From Buttiauxella brennerae ATCC 51605 (lineage in GTDB: Bacteria; Pseudomonadota; Gammaproteobacteria; Enterobacterales; Enterobacteriaceae), in the NCBI RefSeq assembly GCF_001654925.1, contig NZ_LXER01000006.1, forward strand, positions 1 to 64,000: DNA of 64,000 nt, read 5' to 3'. Under the pieces are notes generated by a model, which saw only the letters and a list, made by a program, of their open reading frames with translations, was not told the DNA's origin and did no database searches. Positions 17,712 through 27,156 of the stretch are shown here, one piece after another. The position numbers were made by a program, and so were the translations under genes. The number at the start of each line of letters is the position of its first letter. Positions within the stretch are counted from its first letter, which is position 1.

Positions 17712-18953
17712 ATGTTCGATATTCAGCACTTCACGCAAATTAATCCGCCACACCGTTTATTGATGGGGCCTGGGCCAATTAACGCGGATCCACGGGTATT
17801 GCGGGCAATGGCGAGCCAGTTAATTGGGCAATATGACCCGGTTATGACCGGTTACATGAATGAAGTGATGGTGCTGTATCGCGAGCTTTTCCGTACACAA
17901 AACCGCTGGACGATGCTGGTGGACGGGACTTCTCGTTCCGGCATTGAAGCTATTTTGTTATCTGCCATTCGCCCGGGTGACAAAGTTCTGGTGCCGGTGT
18001 TTGGGCGCTTCGGTCATTTATTGTGTGAAATCGCGCGCCGTTGCCGTGCGGAAGTCCACACCATTGAAGTCCCGTGGGGGGAAGTGTTTACCCCTGACCA
18101 GATCGAAGATGCCATCAAAAGCGTTAAGCCCCGCTTGCTGCTAACCGTTCAGGGCGACACTTCAACCACGATGCTACAACCACTGGCTGAGTTGGGTGAC
18201 ATTTGCCGCCGCCACGGTGTGCTGTTTTATACCGATGCGACCGCCTCGTTTGGTGGCAACTCGCTGGAAACGGATGCGTGGGGGCTGGATGCCGTTTCGG
18301 CAGGCCTGCAAAAATGCCTCGGCGGCCCGTCTGGCAGCTCACCGATAACCCTCAGCGCGCAAATGGAAGAAGTCATTCGCCGCCGTAAATGTGTGGAGGA
18401 GGGGATCCGAACTTCCGCGCACCAGGATGGCGACGACGAAATGATCTACTCGAATTATTTCGATCTCGGCATGGTGATGGATTATTGGGGGCCAGAGCGC
18501 CTTAACCACCATACCGAAGCCACCAGCATGTTGTTTGCCGCCCGTGAGTGCGCACGCATTATTCTGGAAGAAGGGCTGGATGTAGGGATCGCTCGCCACG
18601 AATTGCATGGCCGTGCGCTGGTGGCCGGCATTCAGGGCATGGGGCTGGAAACGTTCGGCAACCTGCAACACAAAATGAATAACGTTCTCGGCGTGGTGAT
18701 CCCGTCCGTTGTCCATGGTGAAGAAGTGCGCAAAATGCTGCTGGAAGATTTCCATATCGAAATCGGCACCTCATTTGGCCCGCTACAAGGCAAAATCTGG
18801 CGCATCGGCACTATGGGCTATAACGCGCGTAAAGATTGCGTGCTGCAAACGCTGACAGCACTTGAAGCTGTATTGAACCGCCTGGGTTTCAAAACGACGC
18901 AAGGTGCAGCAATGCAGGCGGCGTGGGATGTTTATTCACAAGGAAAAAGCTGA
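17712..18953 (+). CDS. hpxJ: PLP-dependent ureidoglycine aminotransferase (HpxJ/PucG type)
   Basis: The 413-residue protein is a class V aminotransferase of the alanine-glyoxylate aminotransferase family. The N-terminal LMGPGPINADPRVLRAM is typical, and the PLP lysine is in SAGLQKCLGGPSGSSP (Lys about 199), with YTDATASFGG carrying the cofactor-binding Asp. Characterised relatives PucG and UGXT/HpxJ transaminate (S)-ureidoglycine with glyoxylate to oxalurate and glycine. That role matches the adjoining allantoate amidohydrolase, which produces ureidoglycine. The stop overlaps the next ATG (TGATG), so the two are translationally coupled. Start ATG follows AAAAGGAAATGCC. Confidence 0.92.
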   Translation: MFDIQHFTQINPPHRLLMGPGPINADPRVLRAMASQLIGQYDPVMTGYMNEVMVLYRELFRTQNRWTMLVDGTSRSGIEAILLSAIRPGDKVLVPVFGRFGHLLCEIARRCRAEVHTIEVPWGEVFTPDQIEDAIKSVKPRLLLTVQGDTSTTMLQPLAELGDICRRHGVLFYTDATASFGGNSLETDAWGLDAVSAGLQKCLGGPSGSSPITLSAQMEEVIRRRKCVEEGIRTSAHQDGDDEMIYSNYFDLGMVMDYWGPERLNHHTEATSMLFAARECARIILEEGLDVGIARHELHGRALVAGIQGMGLETFGNLQHKMNNVLGVVIPSVVHGEEVRKMLLEDFHIEIGTSFGPLQGKIWRIGTMGYNARKDCVLQTLTALEAVLNRLGFKTTQGAAMQAAWDVYSQGKS

Positions 18954-20707
18954 TGGTAAAACTTGTGATGAATGCCGCCGAAGCCAGCATTGCCGCTAAG
19001 CGAGTGATGCAGCGAGCGGATGAACTGGCGCAAATCAGCGAAACGCCAGGTCAACTTACCCGGGTCTACCTTTCGCATGAGCATCTGCGTGCTAACCATC
19101 TGGTGGCGCGCTGGATGGAACAAATTGGCATGACCACCTGGCAGGATGCGGTGGGCAATATCTGTGGGCGCTATGAAGGGGCAAGGGAAGGCGCTCCGGC
19201 CATTTTGCTGGGGTCACATCTGGATACGGTGCGCAATGCCGGGCGTTACGATGGCATGTTAGGCGTATTAACCGCACTAGAAGTTGTCGCCCTGTTGCAT
19301 CAACACGATATCCAGCTGGAGCAAGCGATTGAAATCGTCGGTTTTGGTGACGAAGAAGGCACTCGCTTTGGTATCACATTATTAGGCAGTCGGGGGCTAA
19401 CCGGAACCTGGCCTGACAACTGGCTGGCATGTGTTGATGCTGCGGGAATTAGCGTTGCTCAGGCCCTGGCGAATGCGGGCTTTGACCCTGCGCGTATTCA
19501 TGCGGCCAGGCGCAACCCGGAAGATTTCAGTGCTTATCTTGAGCTGCACATTGAACAAGGCCCGGTGCTGGAGCAGCAGGATCTTGCTCTGGGTGTGGTG
19601 ACGGCCATCAACGGCGCGCGTCGTTTGAAATGCCGCTTTGTGGGTGAGGCGGGGCATGCGGGGACGGTGCCAATGAACATTCGTAAGGATGCACTCGCCG
19701 CCGCTGCCGCCTGGATGGTGTATGTCGAAGGCGCAACCCGCGCTTATTCCCCGGATATCGTGGCGACCGTGGGAACCTTGCACTGTTTACCGGGTGCCGC
19801 GAATGTCATTCCTGGTGAAATTCAGCTCACGCTGGATATTCGCAGCCCCGTGGATTCAAGTCTTGAAGCATTGCTGGAAAACTTATTAAGCAAGGCGCAT
19901 GAGATTTCAGCCGAGCGTGGCATGGCTTTCAGTGCTGAAACCTATTATTCGATTCCTGCCACACCTTGTGACGCCCGTTTGCAACACCAGTTAACATCCG
20001 CCATTACTGCGGTGCAGGGGTTGAGTTTGTCACTGCCAAGTGGCGCGGGGCATGATGCAATTGCCATTGCCGAACAGTGGCCGGTAGGCATGCTGTTTGT
20101 GCGTTGCGATCGTGGCATTAGCCACCATCCGGCGGAGTCGGTTCTTGAGGCCGATGTGATGCAGGCCGTGCAAGCCTATGCGCAGGCTGTCGTTGCGCTG
20201 GCGTCGAAAAGTGTTTTAGCTGAATTTAACGATGCGCCTGTGCAGGACGCTCTGAGCCTTGTTGCCCCTTGCGTTGCGATACCCGCATGGGCTGAAAATG
20301 TCGTTGCCGCTCGTCCGTATTCGACCGTCGATGTATTGCAGCATTATGCTTCACAGCTCACTCATGAATGGGGAAGTGCTGAACTGGAACAGGCACTTTG
20401 TGCACATCCAAGGATTGGTGAAAAAGCACAGGGCAGTTGCAAAGAAGCGGCTTTGTCTAAAGGTGAGCAATCGGCTGTAGACACCCAAAACAGCGCGTTA
20501 ACGCTCGCCCTGGCGCAGGGTAATGCTCATTATGAAGAGCGATTTGGGCGCGTGTTTCTTATTCGTGCGAAAGGGCGCAGCGGTGAAGATATTCTCGCTG
20601 AACTCCATCGCCGCCTGAACAATTCCCCCGCGCAGGAAGAAGCTGAAGCGCTGGAGCAATTACGCCAAATCACGTTACTACGTCTCGAAGGAGTCTTTGC
20701 CCAATGA
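18953..20707 (+). CDS. hpxK-uraD: Fused allantoate amidohydrolase and OHCU decarboxylase
   Basis: A single uninterrupted 584-residue frame joins two enzymes. Residues about 1-415 are an AllC/HpxK-type M20 amidohydrolase with LGSHLDTVRNAGRYDG, GFGDEEGTRFG (metal ligands) and LHIEQGPVLE, converting allantoate to ureidoglycine, CO2 and ammonia. Residues about 422-584 are a complete OHCU decarboxylase (UraD/HpxT) with the catalytic His in AHPRIGEK (about 485), SKGEQSAVD and ERFGRVFLIRAKGRS; it makes (S)-allantoin from OHCU. The steps are not consecutive: allantoinase acts between them. Relatives are normally separate proteins of about 410 and 165 residues. The start overlaps the hpxJ stop and the end overlaps uraH by 4 bp. 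Confidence 0.92.
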   Translation: MVKLVMNAAEASIAAKRVMQRADELAQISETPGQLTRVYLSHEHLRANHLVARWMEQIGMTTWQDAVGNICGRYEGAREGAPAILLGSHLDTVRNAGRYDGMLGVLTALEVVALLHQHDIQLEQAIEIVGFGDEEGTRFGITLLGSRGLTGTWPDNWLACVDAAGISVAQALANAGFDPARIHAARRNPEDFSAYLELHIEQGPVLEQQDLALGVVTAINGARRLKCRFVGEAGHAGTVPMNIRKDALAAAAAWMVYVEGATRAYSPDIVATVGTLHCLPGAANVIPGEIQLTLDIRSPVDSSLEALLENLLSKAHEISAERGMAFSAETYYSIPATPCDARLQHQLTSAITAVQGLSLSLPSGAGHDAIAIAEQWPVGMLFVRCDRGISHHPAESVLEADVMQAVQAYAQAVVALASKSVLAEFNDAPVQDALSLVAPCVAIPAWAENVVAARPYSTVDVLQHYASQLTHEWGSAELEQALCAHPRIGEKAQGSCKEAALSKGEQSAVDTQNSALTLALAQGNAHYEERFGRVFLIRAKGRSGEDILAELHRRLNNSPAQEEAEALEQLRQITLLRLEGVFAQ

Positions 20708-21036
20708 GCCAGTTAAGTACGCATGTTCTGGATACCGCGTTAGGGAAACCGGCGGCTGATGTGGTGATTCGCCTTGAGCAGCTGATTGATGGCCGCTGGG
20801 AGGCGTTAGCCCAGGGCGCTACAGATGCGGATGGGCGTCTAAAAGCGTTCTGCGAGGATTTGGCTTGCGGGCAGTATCGGCTGACGGCGGAAATTGGTTT
20901 GTACTTTGCCGTGACACAGCGGGAAACTCTTTACCCTACCGCGCAAATTGACTTCGTGATACCGCAAAACGGCGGGCATTATCACCTGCCGTTTTTGATT
21001 TCCCCGTGGTCGTGGTCGACGTACAGAGGTTCTTAG
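20704..21036 (+). CDS. uraH: 5-Hydroxyisourate hydrolase (transthyretin-like)
   Basis: The 110-residue enzyme opens 5-hydroxyisourate to OHCU. The three catalytic regions are present: the N-terminal LSTHVLDTALGKPA with the essential His, the central DADGRL and the C-terminal tetrapeptide YRGS, which separates true HIU hydrolases from transthyretin. No signal peptide is seen, so it is cytosolic, unlike periplasmic forms. Start ATG overlaps the preceding stop as ATGA. The product feeds the decarboxylase domain fused to HpxK just upstream. Its stop directly abuts that of convergent yafV. Confidence 0.95.
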   Translation: MSQLSTHVLDTALGKPAADVVIRLEQLIDGRWEALAQGATDADGRLKAFCEDLACGQYRLTAEIGLYFAVTQRETLYPTAQIDFVIPQNGGHYHLPFLISPWSWSTYRGS

Positions 21037-21804
21037 TTAGAGTGTAAAAGGATCGGCATCCTGCCAGGCGGGGAACTTCTCGCGATATTCCTGTAGCGTA
21101 ATCAACGACAAATCGGCATCGAGGCGCATCGCTTGATGGGCTTCGCCATTTGCCAAAATTTCACCCTGCGGGTTAATGATCTTGCTGTCACCACGGTAAT
21201 GATGGCCGTTACCGTCGGTGCCCACGCGGTTGCAACCCGCGACATAGGCCTGGTTTTCAATGGCGCGGGCCACAAGCAAACTTTGCCAGTGCAGGGAGCG
21301 CGGGGCAGGCCAGTTCGCGACATATAACGCCAGGTCATAATCGTTACGATTGCGAGAAAACACCGGGAAGCGCAGGTCGTAACACACCTGCGGCAGAATG
21401 CGCCAGCCGCGCCATTCAACGATGACCCGCTCATTTCCTGCCTGATAATGATGATGCTCATCAGCCATGCGGAAGAGATGGCGTTTATCATAGAAATGGA
21501 CTTTGCCGTCAGGCTGTACGAGCAAGAAACGGTTCACTGGCCCGCGATCGGTTTGCAGCGCGGCACTGCCGGCTATCATGGCCTGAGTTTGCTGGGCTTT
21601 GAACTGCATCCAGTCAATCACTTCCTCTTCAGCAAGCGACTGAATGGCTGCTTCCATCGCGAAACCGGTAGTAAACATTTCCGGCAAGACAATCAGATCT
21701 CGGCCATGAATAGTATCTAACTGCACATCGAAATGGCGCAAGTTTGCCCCGCCGTCCATCCAGACCAGCGGTTGTTGCAGAACGGTAATTTTCAAACCAG
21801 ACAC
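21037..21804 (-). CDS. yafV: Omega-amidase YafV (nitrilase superfamily)
   Basis: YafV hydrolyses 2-oxoglutaramate and 2-oxosuccinamate, repairing products of glutamine and methionine transamination. The nitrilase Glu-Lys-Cys triad is in context: IVLPEMFTTGF (Glu about 43), HFYDKRHLFRM (Lys) and LPQVCYDLRFP (Cys about 147). A GTG at 21804 preceded by ATGAGG gives MSGLKITVLQQP, the E. coli start, and exactly 256 residues; the ATG at 21819 is the alternative. In K-12 this gene is followed by ivy (lysozyme inhibitor), which is missing here; fadE comes next instead. Confidence 0.93.
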   Translation of the reverse strand: MSGLKITVLQQPLVWMDGGANLRHFDVQLDTIHGRDLIVLPEMFTTGFAMEAAIQSLAEEEVIDWMQFKAQQTQAMIAGSAALQTDRGPVNRFLLVQPDGKVHFYDKRHLFRMADEHHHYQAGNERVIVEWRGWRILPQVCYDLRFPVFSRNRNDYDLALYVANWPAPRSLHWQSLLVARAIENQAYVAGCNRVGTDGNGHHYRGDSKIINPQGEILANGEAHQAMRLDADLSLITLQEYREKFPAWQDADPFTL

Positions 21805-21858
21805 AATCGGAAGCCTCATGATAAGCAGTGTTTCATTCACTTTAGCATGAGTTAAGAA

Positions 21859-21886
21859 TAAAAAACCCGCCGAAGCGGGTTTAGTG
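21859..21886 (-). terminator. Terminator of fadE
   Basis: On the minus strand AAACCCGC-TTCG-GCGGGTTT forms an 8-bp stem with a stable TTCG loop followed by T residues (21882 down to 21859). It ends fadE transcription before the yafV start. Confidence 0.85.
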
Positions 21887-21902
21887 TAGAGAGGTGGAGG
21901 GC

Positions 21903-24347
21903 TTATGCCGCTTCAACTTTACGATGCTTTTCCGGCACCTTTACCGGCATAGTTGCCAGCTCCTCCGGCTCAAACTCATCGACGTTGATACTGCGCAGGC
22001 GGCTTGCTTCAGCTTTAGTGAGGATTGCCGCTTCGTCTGCATTGATTTTCCCTTCGGCCAGCCACTGTTTCGCTTGTTCATCAAGGCGAGTAAATGACAG
22101 GTTACGCCCGGTTTCCTTGCAGATGCGCAGGTGGATTGGTTCAGCAGCCATGACATCCATCAGTGCTTCTTCCAGCAGACCTGCCGGGTTGAACTCACTT
22201 GGCGTCAAATACTGACCACGACCAATGCGTGAGCGGGTAGCCGATGGGATCTGCATGATCTTCGCCAGTTTATGATCCAGCTTGTCAGATGGGGCATCGT
22301 AACGGCGGCCCAGCGGGAAGATAACGACACGCAACATGCCAGCCACAAACGCATTCGGGAAGTTACGCAGCAAATCGTCAATCGCTTGTTCTGCCTGATA
22401 CAACGCATCCTGTACGCCCCAGTGAACCAGTGGTAAATCCGCTTCGTTACGACCTTCGTCGTCATAGCGTTTCAGCACCGATGAAGCGAGGTACAACTGG
22501 CTCAGAATGTCGCCCAGACGAGCAGAGATACGCTCGCGACGCTTAAGGCTGCCGCCCAATACTGCCATGGACACATCTGACAGCAACGCCAGGTTGGCGC
22601 TCAGTCGGTTCATATACTGGTAGGAACGTTTGGTGGAATCTTTGGTCGGGGTGGCGCTGGTCAGGCCGTTGGTCAGACCGAGCCACAGGCTACGCATTTT
22701 GTTGCTGCCCACGTGGCCGATATGCTTAAACAGCAGCTTATCGAACGCGTTAACATCATTGTTTTGCGCCGCCGTCATCTCTTCCAGCACATACGGATGG
22801 CAACGAATCGCACCCTGGCCGAAGATAATCATGCTACGCGTCAGGATGTTTGCGCCTTCCACGGTAATCGCGATAGGTGCACCCTGATAGGCACGTGCCA
22901 CAAAGTTGGAATTGCCCAACATGATGCCTTTGCCGCCGAGAATATCCATTGCATCCAGAATGGCGCGCTGGCCACGGTGGGTGCAGTGGTACTTCACGAT
23001 GGCTGAAAGCACTGCTGGTTTCTCGCCGAGCATAATGCCGTAGGTCACCAGTGATGCGGCAGCATCCATCACATATGCGTTACCCGCGATACGTGCCAGT
23101 GGTTCTTCAATGCCTTCCATTTTACCGATAGAGATTCTGAACTGACGACGGATATGGGCATAAGCACCTGTTGCCATCGCCACAGATTTTAAACCGCCTG
23201 TGGAGTTGGATGGCAGAGTAATGCCACGGCCAACAGACAGACATTCCACCAGCATGCGCCAGCCCTGACCGGCCATTTTCGGGCCGCCGATGATGTAATC
23301 AATCGGGACGAAAATATCTTTACCGCGTGTCGGACCATTCTGGAACGGCACGTTAAGCGGGAAGTGGCGTTTACCGATTTCGACACCCGGCGTGCGAGTC
23401 GGGATGAGCGCACAGGTAATACCGAGATCTTCTTCTTCACCCAGCAAATGATCCGGGTCAGACAGTTTAAATGCCAGGCCCAAAACGGTAGCAATTGGTG
23501 CGAGCGTAATGTAGCGCTTGTTCCAGGTCAGACGCATACCGAGAACTTGCTGGCCTTGCCATTCGCCCATGCAGACAACGCCGGTATCCGGGATTGCACC
23601 TGCATCGGAACCTGCTTCCGGGCTGGTCAGAGCAAAGCATGGGATCTCTTGCCCACGAGCCAGGCGCGGCAGGTAGTGATCTTTCTGTGCATCTGTACCG
23701 TAATGTTGCAGCAATTCGCCTGGGCCTAATGAGTTAGGCACGCCGACTGTAATCGCTAGTATCCCGGAAACCCCAGACAGTTTTTGCAGTACGCGAGATT
23801 GTGCGTAAGCCGAAAACTCAAGACCGCCGTACTCTTTCTTGATGATCATCGCGAAGAAACGATGTTCTTTTAAATAAGCCCACAGCTCTGGCGGTAAATC
23901 TGCCATTTCGTGTGTGATTTGGAAGTCATTTGCTAGGCGACACGCTTCCTCAACCGGGCCGTCGATAAAGGCTTGTTCTTCTTCAGTCAGTTTAGGCTGC
24001 GGATAGTTGTGCAGTTTTTCCCAGTCTGGTTTACCGCGGAAAAGATCACCTTCCCACCAGGTTGTACCGGCGTCGATGGCTTCTTTTTCAGTACGCGACA
24101 TCGGCGGCATAACTTTGCGGAAGCTGCGGAAAACCGGAGCGGAAATCAGAGATTTACGCATTGGCGTAAAGACAAACGGTACCAGAATAATCGCCAGCGG
24201 AACCAGTACCCACATTGACCAGATACCGGCGAAACCAAGCGCTGCCGTCCACACCAGCAAAATCGCGCTACTGAGCAGTAAATTAACCTGGTGATAGAAA
24301 AGCACACCGAGGAGAACAACCGTTGCAACAATACTCAAAATCAACAT
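21903..24347 (-). CDS. fadE: Acyl-CoA dehydrogenase FadE
   Basis: FadE catalyses the first step of fatty-acid beta-oxidation, acyl-CoA to trans-2-enoyl-CoA with FAD. The 814 residues equal the E. coli length and agree with it over most of the chain. Two hydrophobic segments occupy the first 50 residues, followed by the dehydrogenase domains with [19 protein letters not shown] (FAD/substrate region, about 240), [20 protein letters not shown] and [17 protein letters not shown] 24347 is preceded by GGGAG; an upstream in-frame extension is unsupported. A FadR-like operator lies 21-38 bp upstream, indicating repression in the absence of long-chain acyl-CoA. Confidence 0.97.
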   Translation of the reverse strand: MLILSIVATVVLLGVLFYHQVNLLLSSAILLVWTAALGFAGIWSMWVLVPLAIILVPFVFTPMRKSLISAPVFRSFRKVMPPMSRTEKEAIDAGTTWWEGDLFRGKPDWEKLHNYPQPKLTEEEQAFIDGPVEEACRLANDFQITHEMADLPPELWAYLKEHRFFAMIIKKEYGGLEFSAYAQSRVLQKLSGVSGILAITVGVPNSLGPGELLQHYGTDAQKDHYLPRLARGQEIPCFALTSPEAGSDAGAIPDTGVVCMGEWQGQQVLGMRLTWNKRYITLAPIATVLGLAFKLSDPDHLLGEEEDLGITCALIPTRTPGVEIGKRHFPLNVPFQNGPTRGKDIFVPIDYIIGGPKMAGQGWRMLVECLSVGRGITLPSNSTGGLKSVAMATGAYAHIRRQFRISIGKMEGIEEPLARIAGNAYVMDAAASLVTYGIMLGEKPAVLSAIVKYHCTHRGQRAILDAMDILGGKGIMLGNSNFVARAYQGAPIAITVEGANILTRSMIIFGQGAIRCHPYVLEEMTAAQNNDVNAFDKLLFKHIGHVGSNKMRSLWLGLTNGLTSATPTKDSTKRSYQYMNRLSANLALLSDVSMAVLGGSLKRRERISARLGDILSQLYLASSVLKRYDDEGRNEADLPLVHWGVQDALYQAEQAIDDLLRNFPNAFVAGMLRVVIFPLGRRYDAPSDKLDHKLAKIMQIPSATRSRIGRGQYLTPSEFNPAGLLEEALMDVMAAEPIHLRICKETGRNLSFTRLDEQAKQWLAEGKINADEAAILTKAEASRLRSINVDEFEPEELATMPVKVPEKHRKVEAA

Positions 24348-24368
24348 ATAGGAAACTCCCTTGCTTGT

Positions 24369-24385
24369 AGGAGGTCTGACCACTT
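24369..24385 (-). promoter_or_regulatory. FadR operator upstream of fadE
   Basis: Read on the minus strand the site is AAGTGGTCAGACCTCCT, which contains the TGGTCNGACC core of the FadR operator consensus. Its position just upstream of fadE fits repression by FadR. Confidence 0.75.
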
Positions 24386-24560
24386 GGATGTATTGGTTTT
24401 AGTTCATGTGGTTTTTTTTAGCAATATCTTCACAAAATAATTACAACTCAGCTCACATTGTTACCGCACGGAACAGCAAAAGCAGGAGGATATGGCGCTT
24501 CTCGCGCTATCCGGTAAACTGCTGGGGTTAATCAATCGAAAAATACTGAAGGACATCCTC

Positions 24561-25142
24561 ATGTACCAGGATCTTATTCGTAATGAATTAAATGAAGCGG
24601 CTGAAACGCTGGCTAACTTCCTGAAAGATGACGCTAACATTCATGCCATCCAGCGCGCGGCAGTGTTACTTGCTGATAGCTTTAAAGCGGGCGGAAAAGT
24701 GCTGTCATGCGGCAATGGTGGCTCACATTGCGATGCAATGCACTTTGCGGAAGAACTGACCGGTCGCTACCGTGAAAACCGTCCGGGCTATCCGGCAATC
24801 GCGATTTCTGATGTCAGCCACATTTCTTGCGTCAGCAACGATTTTGGCTACGAGTACATCTTCTCTCGCTACATTGAAGCGGTAGGGCGTGAAGGCGATG
24901 TGCTGCTGGGGATATCTACTTCAGGTAATTCCGGTAACGTGATTAAAGCCATTGAAGCTGCGCGTGCGAAAGGCATGAAAGTCATTACTCTGACCGGTAA
25001 AGACGGCGGGAAAATGGATGGAACAGCGGATGTCGAAATTCGTGTTCCACACTTTGGTTACGCTGACCGCATTCAGGAAATTCATATCAAAGTGATTCAT
25101 ATCCTGATCCAGCTTATCGAAAAAGAGATGGTTAAGGCTTAA
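24561..25142 (+). CDS. gmhA: Sedoheptulose-7-phosphate isomerase GmhA (LpcA)
   Basis: GmhA isomerises sedoheptulose 7-phosphate to D-glycero-D-manno-heptose 7-phosphate, the first step of LPS inner-core heptose synthesis. The 193 residues form one SIS domain with [37 protein letters not shown] and [17 protein letters not shown]. coli GmhA is 192 residues. ATG 24561 ([17 protein letters not shown]) follows GAAGGACATCCTC and is preferred to the in-frame ATG at 24492. The gene precedes yafJ in the same direction, as in K-12. Confidence 0.97.
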   Translation: MYQDLIRNELNEAAETLANFLKDDANIHAIQRAAVLLADSFKAGGKVLSCGNGGSHCDAMHFAEELTGRYRENRPGYPAIAISDVSHISCVSNDFGYEYIFSRYIEAVGREGDVLLGISTSGNSGNVIKAIEAARAKGMKVITLTGKDGGKMDGTADVEIRVPHFGYADRIQEIHIKVIHILIQLIEKEMVKA

Positions 25143-25153
25143 TTCAGCCAGTT

Positions 25154-25174
25154 CCCTCTCCCCTGGGGAGAGGG
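25154..25174. terminator. Hairpin between gmhA and yafJ
   Basis: CCCTCTCCC and GGGAGAGGG form a strong GC-rich hairpin, but only a weak T-containing stretch follows. It may stabilise or attenuate the transcript rather than end it. Confidence 0.4.
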
Positions 25175-25199
25175 TTGTATTAAGTGGTGGGAGGTCAAT

Positions 25200-25967
25200 A
25201 TGTGCGAACTGCTCGGGATGAGCGCCAATGTACCAACGGATATTTGCTTTAGCTTTACCGGTTTGGTGCAGCGTGGCGGAGGAACAGGGCCACATAAAGA
25301 TGGCTGGGGCATTACTTTCTATGAAGGTAAGGGATGTCGTACGTTCAAAGATCCGCAACCGAGTTTTAACTCACCTATCGCAAAGCTTGTGCAGGATTAC
25401 CCTATCAAATCTTGTTCAGTGGTCGCGCACATTCGTCAGGCTAACCGTGGCAAAGTGGCGCTTGAAAATACCCACCCTTTTACGCGCGAGTTATGGGGCC
25501 GCAACTGGACCTATGCCCACAATGGCCAGCTCAAAGGGCATCGTTCACTCGATACTGGCCCGTTCCGCCCGATTGGCGAAACCGATAGCGAGCAAGCATT
25601 TTGCTGGCTGCTACATAAGCTGACGCAGCGTTATCCACGTACGCCAGGCAATATGCAAGCTGTGTTTCGCTACATCACAGAGCTTGCGGTGCAATTGCGT
25701 GAGAAGGGCGTGTTTAATATGTTGCTGTCGGATGGGCGCTACGTGATGGCGTTCTGCTCCACCAATTTATACTGGATAACCCGACGGGCACCCTTTGGCG
25801 TGGCAAAACTGTTGGATCAGGATGTGGAAATCGATTTTCAGGAAGAGACCACACTCAATGATGTGGTCACGGTGATTGCGACTCAACCTCTGACAGGTAA
25901 CGAAACCTGGCACAAGATTGCACCAGGTGAGTCGGAACTATTTTGTCTCGGGGAGCGCGTAGTTTGA
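25200..25967 (+). CDS. yafJ: Class II glutamine amidotransferase YafJ
   Basis: The 255-residue protein is an Ntn-type glutamine amidotransferase: the nucleophile Cys2 directly follows the initiator Met ([12 protein letters not shown]), and [16 protein letters not shown] and [13 protein letters not shown] form the glutamine pocket. No synthase domain is attached, so the ammonia acceptor is unknown. It matches E. coli YafJ in length and sequence. GTGGGAGGTC precedes the ATG. Its 3' end overlaps the 3' end of opposite-strand yafK by 30 bp. Confidence 0.94.
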   Translation: MCELLGMSANVPTDICFSFTGLVQRGGGTGPHKDGWGITFYEGKGCRTFKDPQPSFNSPIAKLVQDYPIKSCSVVAHIRQANRGKVALENTHPFTRELWGRNWTYAHNGQLKGHRSLDTGPFRPIGETDSEQAFCWLLHKLTQRYPRTPGNMQAVFRYITELAVQLREKGVFNMLLSDGRYVMAFCSTNLYWITRRAPFGVAKLLDQDVEIDFQEETTLNDVVTVIATQPLTGNETWHKIAPGESELFCLGERVV

Positions 25968-26675
25968 TGCCAACTGCGGTTGTGTCGTAGGCGCAATCGG
26001 TTTGCTTATCACATAATTACCGCTAATTACCGAAACGCCTGGCGGCTGGTGATTCGCAGTAAAGTAGTCATATCCCGGCTTCAGCTGTTTCCAGAAGTTG
26101 ATGTAATAAGAGTACTTGTGGCGTTCCATATTGGCATCCGTCATGCGGAACGGATAAATGCTCACCTGCACGCTTGGTTGGCCGAACACCAGTGCTCCGG
26201 TCACAAACTGGAAAATCTCATCAATGTTGGTGTCCGTCATGGCATAACAGCCGATAGACACGCATGCACCGTGGATCATCAGATACTGGCCTTGATAACC
26301 GTGTTGGCGATCAAACTCATTCGGGAAACCAATGTTAATCGCTTTATAGAAACGGCTATCAGGTTTCAGCTGGCTACGGGTCACGTTATAGAAACCTTCA
26401 GGGCTCTTAAAATCTCCCTGACGCTGCTTAGGACCTAACCCACCGGAATAATTACAGATGCTATAGCTGTCGAGCAGTTGATACTGTTCGCCCATCTTCA
26501 CATATAGCTCTAATGTGCGCTCTTCCTTAAATATCTGAATATAAACAGGAGAGCCCATAAGTTGTTGCTTGAATTCTTTGCTGACAGGCGTGTTTGAAGA
26601 ATTACCGCTTAGTAAGCTGGCAAACGACATGCACGGTATCAGAAGCATCGCAATAACGAGTGCGATCTTACGCAT
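25938..26675 (-). CDS. yafK: YafK/DpaA, L,D-transpeptidase-fold murein enzyme
   Basis: The 245-residue exported protein has a signal peptide ([20 protein letters not shown]) and a YkuD-type catalytic domain with the active-site motif [14 protein letters not shown] around residues 137-150, including the nucleophilic Cys. Its E. coli homologue (YafK, renamed DpaA/LdtF) releases Braun lipoprotein from peptidoglycan instead of making new cross-links. The K-12 length is 246. It is convergent and slightly overlapping with yafJ. A 481-bp region separates its start from nqrA. Confidence 0.94.
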   Translation of the reverse strand: MRKIALVIAMLLIPCMSFASLLSGNSSNTPVSKEFKQQLMGSPVYIQIFKEERTLELYVKMGEQYQLLDSYSICNYSGGLGPKQRQGDFKSPEGFYNVTRSQLKPDSRFYKAINIGFPNEFDRQHGYQGQYLMIHGACVSIGCYAMTDTNIDEIFQFVTGALVFGQPSVQVSIYPFRMTDANMERHKYSYYINFWKQLKPGYDYFTANHQPPGVSVISGNYVISKPIAPTTQPQLASNYALPETK

Positions 26676-27156
26676 ACTGCTTGATTCCTTGATAAAACTT
26701 ATACCAAATGCCAGGACGGCAAAAGAGACCCAAAATCAGATTACTCTGTGTCAGGAGCGCTCACATTAGCATCGTTCTGAATTTTCGCAAGCCTGTGGGA
26801 GGGCGTTTATACATATAAATAGCGTTTATCTAATAATAGATAAACCATAAGAGTTACCTTTTTGCGTAATACCTCGCATTGCTGCATATCTCTGCATTGA
26901 TTTGTGCCCCTTCTGAACGCTAATGATGCTAAAATCTTTCCGAATGTTGACCTGCGGATATGAACGGAAACTATCCATAAGTCAGTTGTCCCGGATATTT
27001 GGGCGACTTATACCTCCCTCTCGCAATAGTGAATGGATGCGTTTCCTGTTTTATCTGCCTTATGTGTCGCATCGGTTGAATAGCATTTCGACCCATCCGT
27101 TGTCGGCTACACTTTTTTGTCGCGATGTTTAAGCCAATTTTAAACGTGATAACCTT
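26676..27156. other. yafK-nqrA intergenic region
   Basis: This stretch holds the promoters of yafK and of the nqr operon but no supported gene; a 69-codon frame at 26923-27132 has no ribosome site or recognisable product and is rejected. A perfect palindrome, GTTTATCTA (26824-26832) with TAGATAAAC (26837-26845), is the one clear structure and may be an operator. A fixed sigma-70 promoter could not be assigned with confidence. Confidence 0.6.

Noticed and set aside
9345-21036. Possible att direct repeat of the aspV 3' end at the right border of the hpx island
   Set aside because: I read the sequence around 20950-21100 for a copy of GTCCGTTCCGCCA or a related end and found none; no integrase gene is present either, so a recent integrative element is not supported.
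25154-25174. Hairpin after gmhA as a CRISPR-like or repeat-array unit
   Set aside because: It occurs once and has no regular spacing; no CRISPR array was seen anywhere in the window.
26923-27132. 69-codon plus-strand frame upstream of nqrA
   Set aside because: It has no ribosome site, unusual composition and no recognisable motif, and it lies in a normal promoter region.
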